Program-made: the position numbers and the translations under genes | Source of the DNA: Henckelia pumila | Lineage: Eukaryota; Streptophyta; Magnoliopsida; Lamiales; Gesneriaceae | NCBI RefSeq assembly: GCF_033568475.1 | Contig: NC_133123.1 | Coordinates: 3,348,001 to 3,412,000, forward strand | Direction: 5' to 3' | DNA length: 64,000 nt | The notes under the pieces: model-generated | What the model saw: the letters and a program-made list of their open reading frames with translations, nothing else | Databases searched by the model: none | Told to the model about the DNA's origin: nothing | Shown here: positions 1 to 9,697 of the stretch, piece by piece | Layout of the letters: the number at the start of each line of letters is the position of its first letter | Position numbering within the stretch: the first letter of the stretch is position 1

Positions 1-787
1 CTGGGCCCAATATATATATATATATATACATACGCATATATATATATTTATTTATTTATAATTTTTTTAAATTTTACTTATTATTATTATTGCCCTAGTT
101 TATTAAATTGGACTAAAAAATATAAGAATTTTTTTATAATTTTTACACCCATGTTTAGGTTCAAATTTTAAAATTTTTATATGTTATTATTTTCAAAATA
201 TACAGGTCTATATGATTGACACATTCCAATTGGCAAACATATTTTTTGACCATCTATATTCTCTACAAAACTCAATTTCACCAAATTTTAGGTTCATTTT
301 TTTTTTCAATATTCATCGACCGTTCAATTATTTTTTAAATTTTGTGCCCTTATGGTGACCGATAATCAATTCATGTTTTTTTTTTTAGAATGTAGAGTAT
401 ATAAAATTTTTTCAAAGTTTATTTTGGTTGTGGGTTTTGAATGTGTTGTTCTTCGTCATTTTTCAGTGTTATCACAAAAACTAACTGGTGCTTTTGGTCA
501 CGTGTATCTTATATTCTTATATTCAAAGCTTATGACACATTATTCTGATATTCGATTAACCATTGATTTTTTTTATTTTATTTATTATATTATATTGTCG
601 CCTACACTGAACCAAGATCCTAGCTCTGCCCCTGCTTGCCCATTCCTGGTTCGAACCACTCAAGCCAACAATCATAGCTGAAACTATAGAGCTGCTTGTT
701 GATAGGAATAGCTGAAAGCAAAATAATGAAAAACTTTATTCAATTCTTGAATGTGATCATGTAATCGGCTGAAAATTGCAAAATATG
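1..787. other. AT-rich intergenic DNA with a TA microsatellite
   Basis: The stretch starts with a (TA)n tract at about 9-50 and is otherwise AT-rich with long T runs. The open frame at 352-681 has low complexity and no recognisable domain. The bases near 600-660 resemble the degenerate end of a transposon, but no family can be fixed. No gene is supported. Confidence 0.5.
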
Positions 788-1150
788 CTACATTTTTTTA
801 CCATTTGTGAAATGTAGAATACAGGCTAATGCTAGTAAAACAACTCCCATTGAAATCCATTGCTTCAGTCTCTCAGCATGCCCCTGCACAGTGATCAATT
901 CATCTTCATCTATTTTGTTACATATTAAGCAATCAAGATTTAAATAATTTTCGATTTTGAAATATGTAGTATGAACTAATTGATAGTAGTATCACAAAAG
1001 ATATATACCCTGAAATGAATCAAGACATGTCCATAGTGAATGCCAATAGTACCAGACTCTATGGACCCTCACCCACGTCTCCAACCATGGACCAACAACC
1101 ATAATCATTCCCATGCAAGAAAACGTGAGAATAAGATGAAAAGAAGCCAT
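788..1150 (-). CDS. small two-exon membrane protein, function unknown (87 aa)
   Basis: I do not recognise this family. Exon 1 is 1009-1150 and exon 2 is 788-909. The intron starts GT at 1008, ends AG at 910, and joins codons in phase 1. The start codon sits in a favourable context (AATATGGCT). The 87-residue product has a hydrophobic segment near residues 5-20, a tryptophan-rich stretch (residues 22-40: several W, Y and H), an acidic DEDEL turn at 48-52 and a second hydrophobic segment at about 68-82, ending in GKKM. This looks like a small double-pass or hairpin membrane protein. Support is coding character across the splice, consistent phase, and a coherent two-helix design; no homologue was checked. 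It could still be a chance ORF pair. Confidence 0.5.
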
Positions 1151-1760
1151 ATTCACGAGTTATTCATACATAAAATTCAAGATCCCGCATGAACACAATA
1201 ATATCAATGCAAAACATGATGGATCTACCATAGAATGGTTTAAGTAGCTTATATGGTGTTAAAAGAGAGAATTTAACATGCATTTGTTGAAGATTTACGA
1301 AATAAACGCCTATAACGCGCGGGCAGTGCTCCGGGACGAACGGATCTTCGAAACTTGCTTAAAACTCACAAAAATTTTGGCTATGGGGCTGGTTTTTTGC
1401 TGAAGAAGATGAAGAAAGGATGATGGAGGCGGCTCAATGGGGTTGGGCGTGGGATAGGGTAAATTTTTAGGTTTAATTTTAGGAGATAATTAAGTTTAAT
1501 TACATAAATTAAGCTAACTAAATCATTATACCATAAAAATACATTTAAAACTCATAATTAAAAATATAAATATGATAACATAATGAAAATCCCGAAATAT
1601 AATATTAAGGGATTTTTAAAAGTCCTTAAAAGTCAATAAAATGGCTTATTTTGGATAAAAATGAATATATATATATATATACTTATAAATGGATAAAAAT
1701 TGGTTGATTGCCCTTGAGCATAATCGCTTGCTAGATTTGCCGTAGAGTCTTTTTTAAAAT
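1151..1760. other. intergenic, probable promoter/5' UTR of the small membrane gene
   Basis: The first 270 bases upstream of the start codon at 1150 are less AT-rich and include a GC-rich patch near 1315-1345, suggesting leader or promoter of the minus-strand gene. From about 1470 on the sequence is AT-rich with a short TA repeat at 1667-1680. No further gene is seen. Confidence 0.35.
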
Positions 1761-1779
1761 ATTTTGAAAAAGGTGGATC

Positions 1780-2960
1780 TCATACCACTTGTTTGAACCT
1801 AATGGGGGGATTTAGGTTTTATTGACAAATTTAGCAATTTAAAGCGATTATGCAAATACGCAAACGGAAGACTTAAAACAATAAAAAATAAATACGGTAA
1901 ATAAATGCATAAAATAAATAAATTGATAAATGAGATAGGATATGTTTATGAAAGTTCGACGATAAATCGTCTACGTCTCCTCTTCTTGGTTAAGATCGAT
2001 TAACCAAAGATCCACTAGCACTTCGAAAGCTTCGAATAACAATACGATCACCGCATCTCTTGGCCTTGATGGCTCCAAGGATAGCCGATACAACTCAACA
2101 CACTTGGCGTTAAGGGCTTCAAGGATAGCCACAACAATCGCACAACACACTTGGCTTCACATTCAAGTGTTTACAACAATAGCACAACCAACTCACAAAC
2201 TATTTTTACAAACAACTCTCTATTTTTTAATATATCGCACAAACATTGAACACTTTGATAGAGAGAAGATTGCTTGCAAAGGAGAGAAGAAATGAGTTGG
2301 GATTGCATCAAATGACCTTGGAAAGGCTCTATTTATAGTTTGCAAACTTGACTGGGATCTGAAGCTCCTTTCGGCGCATGGAGCGTGTGTCGGGAAGACA
2401 AAAAAGTGTTCGGCGTCGCTTGAGTTGCTTTTGGTCTGCTTCCAAACTAAACTGCGCGGAATATTTGGAAAAATCATATCTCACAATCTATCCATTGAAG
2501 GACTCAAACACGTCCAGTAATTTTCGGAATTCGCTTCATCATATTTTATCTTCTTGTTCTGCGCGACACTTTTGAAAAAATCATATCTCGCTATCTAACC
2601 ATTGGATTGAGCTGAAATTTGGACCGAAGTTTTATAACATCTTAATCTTGATTTAGATTTGTGGAGATTGGATTTCGATGTTTCAAACATTACTAGTTAT
2701 TTTCTGAAGTTGATTCTTCATATTTTCGCTCCTTGCAGAAGTAGGTATTGCGCGGCATACTTGAAAAAAAATCATAAATCACAATCTAGCCGTTGGATCA
2801 ATCTGAAATATTGTCAGAAGGTTAAAAACATCCTGAGCTTGATTATGACTGGTGGGGATCTAATTTAGACGTATAAAAAATGCCCAGTAATTTTCGGACT
2901 TTGCTGTTCAATACTTTTGCTTCTTCTTGTCCTTATATCCATTGTCAAAGTGTTCTGTAC
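1780..2960 (-). mobile_element. LTR-retrotransposon fossil, probable lone or truncated LTR
   Basis: Read on the minus strand, the block has the anatomy of a long terminal repeat. A TATA-like box lies at about 2328-2342 (ACTATAAATAGAGCC), followed by a leader-like stretch and, near 1780-1795, a primer-binding-like string next to where an internal region would begin. Its upstream half (about 2450-2900) holds diverged direct repeats built around an AAATCATATCTCA-like motif. No coding remains are next to it, so it looks like a broken or solo LTR of an old element. The family is not assignable and the boundaries are approximate. Confidence 0.4.
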
Positions 2961-3436
2961 CAACCACAGAACATTGCATCAATTATAGGAGCAATACGAG
3001 ACTTCATAAATACATATAAAACTTCAAAACAGCTTCCAATAATTTAATTATCAATAAATATCTAATCTGCAAAATCTCACTTTAAACAGTTAGTAAGAAT
3101 TAACCGAATTTTGTAATCATCAAAACATAATATTATGATACTTGTTAATGCATTAGAAACATTAATCTCATAACTAAAGATTTGTATGCGTTTAAGGCGT
3201 AACACCGTTAAATTCAACAATGAATAAATTTGAGGGCTAGTTAGGATATATACATTTAAGACCAAAGTACGTAGTCTTTATAAATGGTTCACTTATTATT
3301 AAACAGTAAAGATATTATTTTTTGGGTGATAAATCGTCAATATTTAAAATTTAAAGTAAATATGTTTTATGAGTTAATACGAGCTCAACAAAAAAGTAAG
3401 TAAACATGATATTGGTATGATTATTAGTATTCTTAT
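2961..3436. other. AT-rich intergenic DNA
   Basis: No gene, repeat unit or recognisable signal is visible. The open frame at 3077-3265 on the minus strand has no domain character. Confidence 0.4.
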
Positions 3437-4480
3437 AGGGTGTTTGACTAATTTATTAAAAATAGCTTATCTACACTAGCTTATAAGCTGGTTCATAAGC
3501 TTTTAAGCCGTGACAACATAATTTTAAAAATAAGTTGTTGAAATGTTTAAATAAACTTATTTTAAACAAATTAAAGATATTGATATGTTTTACATTATAA
3601 AATCTTTTTATTGTCAGAATTACAAAAAAAAAAAAATGATACCATGAAGGTTATTTAAAATTTTTTAAAATTTAATCATAAATGTAAAACCTATATTAAA
3701 AAAGAACAAAACTATATCATATTTTAATTTAGAAAAAATTGATATTATTTGAAATTTCTTTTTTAAAAAATATATTAATATTTAATGAGTTAATGACATA
3801 ATTGAGACTTGTGAAAATATAGAGGATATTTTGGAGAAGTAATATTTTAAAATAAGACGTTTTTCAAAAATTATGATCACTTAACATTTTTAAAAATAAT
3901 TTATAAGCGGTCAAATAACTTAGAGAGCGTTTGACTGAGTTTATAAGCTTTCAATGGAGCTTATAAGTTTTTAAATTTTGTTTGATAAAAACTTTTTCAA
4001 ATAGCTTATAAGTTGTCAAAATAAGCTGTTTGAGAGTTTTATTAAACATTATTTTAAAAAAAATTAAGGATGAGCTTACTTATTTGAAAAAAAAATTTAT
4101 TTTAACATTCTATATTTCTAAAATATCAATGAATATTTTCATAAATCTCCATCATATCTTCCACATATAGAATATTAAATATTATTTAAAAAAATTCCAA
4201 ATCACAAAAAATTTTCTGTATTAAAAATATGAAAATAGTTTTATTTTTTAATATTGTTTTATTCTAATTATTTTTGTGTGTGTGTATATATACATATATA
4301 TATATATATATAACAAACATTATTTTCATAGAATTATACTTTTTTATATTAATTTTGACAATAAAAAGATTTTATAATATCAAACATATCAACATTTTCA
4401 AGTTATTTAAAATAAGTTTATCCAAACATTTTAACAACTTATTTTTAAAATAATTTCTTACAAATTATAAGCTTGTAAAA
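3437..4480. mobile_element. terminal-inverted-repeat element(s), MITE-like
   Basis: A long inverted repeat brackets this tract. About 105 bases at 3513-3620 match the reverse complement of about 4340-4450 at roughly 90 percent. Inside, around 3915-4060, lies a second segment rich in TTATAAGC strings that begins like the left end (GCGTTTGACT versus GTGTTTGACT), so the tract may be two related MITEs in opposite orientation. There is no coding capacity. The superfamily is unclear because clean target-site duplications were not found. Confidence 0.55.
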
Positions 4481-4650
4481 TAGATTTGAAGATATAGGAG
4501 CGAGCTTAGGTAGTTTTTGTAAAATTTCGAAATTTTATGAGAAATAAAAACTGAGAAATGTTCATCTCCCACACATCTTCTTATTTTGAACACTTGTAAG
4601 CTCCCAAGACACTATCTGTTTTGTAGCAGACATCTTCTTTGTAAACTCAT

Positions 4651-5400
4651 GCACTGTTTGATTCGATTGATGATATAAATAATACATGAATAATTAATAT
4701 TATATTATTATGTAATATTAAATAAGTAAAAAATAATAGTTAATTTATTATTTGATTTAATTGATTTGAGTGATTAAATTTTATATAAAAATGATAAATT
4801 AGAAATAAATAAAATATGAATAATATTATTTATAAATATAATATAGTAATTTAAATAAAGTGATTTGATCGAAGTAATATAAATGATTAATAATTTGATT
4901 AATTTAATTAAAAAAATTAATAGATAAATAAATAATATAACGTGTTTCACATGAAATTGAATAAAACAATCTATTCTTTTGAATATTAATACTCTTAGAC
5001 AATGTTTGTCTCGAGTATAAATAATCTATGTATAACTTATCTTATCCAACCACTCGTTATTTTCATCATATTATTTATCTATATATTAATTATTTATTTT
5101 GTATCAATCAATTCATTAATCATTTATCTTATATTAATCGAATCATTAAATTTAAATTACTATATTACCCCTATAAATAATATTATTTATATTTTATTTA
5201 TTTTTAAAAAGATAAAATATTAATTTATCATTCTTATATAAAATTTAATCAATCAAATCAAATCAAAATCAAATCAAATCAACTATAATATATCAATTAA
5301 ATCAATTAATTTATTAAATATCATTTTTTATTTATTTTTATTTATTAAATTTACAATTTATCCAAATCTCATTTATCGTGTAACTTGACCAAACAGTACT
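4651..5400. mobile_element. long fold-back MITE (TIR near CACTGTTTG / CAAACAGT)
   Basis: The ends read GCACTGTTTG and CCAAACAGTACT, an inverted pair. The arms are palindromic over much of their length: the left arm near 4740-4880 matches the reverse complement of about 5140-5280, including a shared ATTAAATTTTATATAA core. A shorter relative lies at 37674-38012. The ORF at 5002-5223 falls inside the right arm and is not a gene. Confidence 0.6.
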
Positions 5401-5532
5401 TTAGCAAACGGTGGCTACTTAGCTGATGAAAAAGAAACCAAATCTGAGCGTTTACGGTAGTTTAAATTGAAATTTAGCGGCACAAAGACCGCGTTTCATG
5501 TACCTTCAGAAAATTCAACTTCTTACGCTTAA

Positions 5533-8500
5533 ATGGAAGACGAAAGGGGAGAAGTTGGAGATCAAGATTCCGAGTTTGATCGCTTGTTCTTGCTGAAGAA
5601 AATCGAAGGTGTTTATGCATGTGCTTTATTCAGTTCATAATATTCTTCTTCGATTTTGATTTTTTTGGGGGTTAAAAAGCAAGCATACATTTCTGCAGAC
5701 ATCACTCGATCCTTGCTCGAAGATCTTGTTAGCCGTCGATCACCAACCTTGTGCATCGATAAATTCCGTACCTACTGCGTCGAAGCTTCTGGATACTGGT
5801 GAGATTTTCGTATCATCTTAGTTATGTTTGGTTATAAATTGTGCTTAATCAGGAGTTTTAATTGCGGTGGAGGCACTAAAGATCTAAGCGACCGTATTTA
5901 TGATTTCCTGGATGTAGATAATTCACAAGTTTGCCTTGGATTTCGTTTTATGAGAAGTGATATATGATAGTTGATTAGTGTCTGGCTCAATTTGTTGGGT
6001 ATTTTCATAGCTGCTGCAGATCTGATTTACCCAACGGAAAGGAGATTCTTACGCTGCAAAGGGAAAGTCACGCGCGTAGATTGGGTGTGTGAAGTTTTAG
6101 TGGACCATCTTTTGTGAATTAATGTCAGGGGACGGTGTATACCAATTTACTAGTTCAGCCATATTGTTACTGGTTTTCAGATGTTCTGCTAAGAGTGCTC
6201 TTGATAGTTCAGCAACTCCTGCAAGAAAACAAGCATGTTTCAAAAAGAGATATATATTACATGCACCCTTCTATTTTTAGAGGTGATTTCCCGATCAGAA
6301 CTGTTTTCATTGTGTATAAATGAATGTCTGCGATGATTATACATGAATTACCATTTGAAATGTGATATGTTATGATGACTTTCTCATATTTCAGTCCACC
6401 TTAATTTGATAAAACAGAGCAATCAGTGGTCGATCGTGCTATAAATGATATTTGCATCCTTCTGCGCTGCAGTCGGCACAACCTGAATGTGGTTCGTTCT
6501 CAACAGCTCATGATTTATGCTCTTTTTATAATTTAAGAAAGATGTTGAATTGGAAACAAGTTACCCAGCGAGAGAACTACTGCAGTGAATCATTTTATAC
6601 TCCTCAAAGCTATAATTTAGTGTTTGGACTGGGAAAGTTCTCTTTGGTAGTATTTGTGGCGCCTTCTCAGTTAAACACACGTAATATGGTGTATGGAGTC
6701 ATATTGAGTCTTTGCGTTTTTGCACCACACACGTGTCCCTTGTTTCATTAGCTTTCAAACCTCCTTGAGAGAAATGCACAACAATGAACTACAAATTTTG
6801 ATGTTTTTTCCCCTATATCGTCTATTTGCAGGTATCTGCTGGAAATGGGTAGGTATATATGTGGTATTACATTGAATTAATGGAGATGGAGATTTCCTAG
6901 GTGCTGAGGTTTTTCCGACATTTCAATTCTCTTCATTCTTTTATGATTCAATGTTTTGCATGGTAGAAATCTTTATCTACATTCTTGATCTTGCTTATAT
7001 TATTCTGACATGATTATATGAACTGAATATGATCTTAATTAATGGTTGCAGTTGCCAAAAAGATAGTTTCTCGATGCTTGGCATTTGATTCACATACATC
7101 TTGTCTCATTAGTGTTGAATATGTTGGATTACCACAAAAACTTAATCATCATTTTACATAGAGCTCAGTACAAGTCTTATATTAACATCTAGCTCCCACA
7201 AACATGGCTGTGTCATCCCTTGCACACACTTCTTAAAAGATCATTCAAATGACTATCAACTGTGATGGCTGTCACTTTTTATTACCGCTTTATTTTGGTG
7301 GCTAACTGTCATTATTATCTCATCCGTGCTTAAGATTGGTAATGGGCTGGCTGAGATTTACAGAAGCTGGGAGGAAATTCGATTGCATTAACTGCCCTAA
7401 TATGGTGAGAAGAACAAAAACTTGAGATTATGCTCTGTCATTCAGAAATGTAATTCTTGCTAGCTTTATCCACAGGCGCACCATATTCCTGTGCATGTAG
7501 AAGACGTAGAAGGTATCCATTTGGCAAAGATGCATAACATAAATGTAGTGTTTGATTGAATCTTGCCTGGTAAGGTGCCATATACAAATAAGATGGATTT
7601 GGCCTTTACAGTAATAGAGTTGAATTTACAGCTCAAAATGGAACCAGAACAAGGATTATCTGGTATTGGAATATTCAGTTTATCCTGCCGTTGATATGGC
7701 GATTCAGTCAGTATACTGTTTGTGTAATCTCTTGAACTCAAAGCAATCCGATTATAGATGTATAAATTCCCATAACACTTATTGCTAGATATAATCAGTG
7801 TGGCTGAGTACATCTTGATTGTGGAGAAAGAATCAGGTAAGCCCATTCATTTATCTCGTATGATGATTCATAAGTTATAACTGTTCAATGTCTGATTAAG
7901 ATCGTTTTGGTTTGACTATTCTGCAGTATTTCAGAGGCTGGCAAACGACCAGTTTTGCAAACGTAACCGATGCATTGTTATCACTGTATGAGAAGTATTT
8001 ATTTTTATTGGTTTAAATTTTCTTGAAACACTTCCAGTAAATATTTCTACACAGGGTAGAGGATATCCTGATGTTCCCACAAGAAGGTAAAGACTTTGTT
8101 TATCAGTTCTGTCTTCAAATTTCCACGTATTATTTTGGCCGACTTACTGGAATCCGCACTCATTTTCGTCCAGATTTTTGCGTCTACTTTCTAAAACATT
8201 GCACCTGCCCATATATTGCTTGGTGGATTGTGATCCATATGGCATTGATATATTGATGACCTTCCGATTTGGTTCCATGGTAATGTCTACTCACTGAGGC
8301 ATATCTTTTACAGACTTACAGTCATCTGAGTAAATTTATGTCTTTTGGTCTGTGGAGTCCCATAATTAATGTGAGTTGATATAATACCCTGTTTCAAAGA
8401 TTAGGATTCTCATTCTCTATTCTTCCTCTACATTTTCAAGCAAATGGCTTATGATGCCAAATCACTACGTCTCCCAGAGATTCGTTGGCTTGGAGCCTTT

Positions 8501-8924
8501 CCATCTGATCATAAAACATATCAACTCCCACAACAATGCCTCCTACCTTTAACGGATGATGGTTAAGAAACATAACTTGAATTTATGTGTTTATATATAA
8601 TGTCATCTCTTCCACCTAATTTTAAATGTTTTATCAGATAAACATAAGCTCAAAGGCATGTTGCATAGGTGTTATATGGAACGTGAAGTACCCTACTGGA
8701 GGTAAAGCTTCTTGATTGGTAGTTATTTTTTAGCCTATTGCCACCAGACATTATAATAAACACTTCTCAATCCATGTGCAATATTTTACAATCTTAGGTT
8801 CGAACTCAATCTACTGCTGGACAACGGAGTGAAATTCGAGATTGAAGCATTGTCGGCAAACTCACTTTCATTCTTGACAGAGAGTTATCTGCCATCTAAA
8901 ATCCAAGAGGGAGCATACATCTAA
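5533..8924 (+). CDS. SPO11-1: meiotic recombination protein SPO11-1 (15 exons, 368 aa)
   Basis: The topoisomerase VI A-like transesterase that makes meiotic double-strand breaks in the nucleus. Exons: 5533-5608, 5699-5798, 6011-6084, 6181-6282, 6418-6491, 6832-6848, 7335-7404, 7476-7512, 7789-7836, 7927-7985, 8055-8086, 8174-8279, 8441-8561, 8638-8701, 8798-8924. All junctions are GT-AG and in phase. The product is 368 aa, close to the 362 aa of Arabidopsis SPO11-1. The catalytic-tyrosine block SKRDIYYMHPS is intact; the second Tyr (residue 110) aligns with the active Tyr103 of Arabidopsis. The Toprim acidic motif VDCDPYG and GRGYPD are also present, as is the C-terminal FEIEALS block. The tail GAYI differs from the Arabidopsis ending. 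Exon 6 is only 17 nt. The start is the first ATG, giving the family's N-terminal length. The gene looks functional. Confidence 0.95.
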
Positions 8925-9697
8925 GCTGCTGGCTTTGCTTCTTTTCCTTTCCTAAAAGATCCGGTTAAATGGAAAGGTATTTGAATATTTTGCCATTGAT
9001 GATTGAACATGTGCCAAAAAGGTATTTGAATAAGTGTCTCATGGCCTGTTGCCCCAGTCTGATCGGATGCTGAAAATTAGTTCGAGTCTAAACTTCAAAC
9101 TACAATCTTTTTGTCTCTTGAACGGGTGGCCCTTGTTTGATGGGTAATTTAGTGGGGCCACTTGTGTTCATTGGTGAATTTTGATGAAGTGGTAAGTAAT
9201 ATCATAAATTTTTTTACTGAAATAGAAAAAAGGTAGACGATAACATACCTATCTTATCAAAAAAACCATTCAGTTTAGTTATTGTTTCTCATATGGACAC
9301 TTCATTTTTTTTTTCATGAAGATTATGATAGTGAAGGAAACAAATCCATTTTTATTTAATTTTAGGAAGGGTGATTCTTATAGGGAATTGATACTGTCAT
9401 CACATTTTCCCTGTATTTAAAGAATTAGATAAGATCCTAATATTTTCTAATTATTTGGGAGATATCACACAATATGACCCAATGTAAAACAGGCAACTAC
9501 GTAAAATTGGTATGTACTTCAGAATCTTATCCTAATTAAATATGGAAACGATATGTACAAAATCATTCGAAAGATTGATTTTTCCATTTTCATAAAGCCT
9601 CAAAATGTGATTAAATACTTGTGTCTACCGCTACCAAAAAGAAATCAATATTTCATATCCAGAGTTATTGAGCATACAGCCTTTTGATATCGTTGTG
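8925..9697. other. SPO11-1 3' region and HIPP promoter region
   Basis: The first bases after 8924 are probably the SPO11-1 3' UTR. The remainder is AT-rich with T runs (9307-9316) and no open frame with domain character. It must hold the promoter of the HIPP gene starting at 9698, but no specific element stands out. Confidence 0.4.

Noticed and set aside
600-670. tRNA-like B-box string GGTTCGAACC
   Set aside because: No matching A box, cloverleaf or SINE body; a short match only.
5002-5223. 73-aa hydrophobic frame
   Set aside because: It is the translation of the AT-rich right arm of the fold-back MITE.
7466-7846. 126-aa minus-strand frame
   Set aside because: It overlaps SPO11-1 exons 8 and 9 and has no domain.
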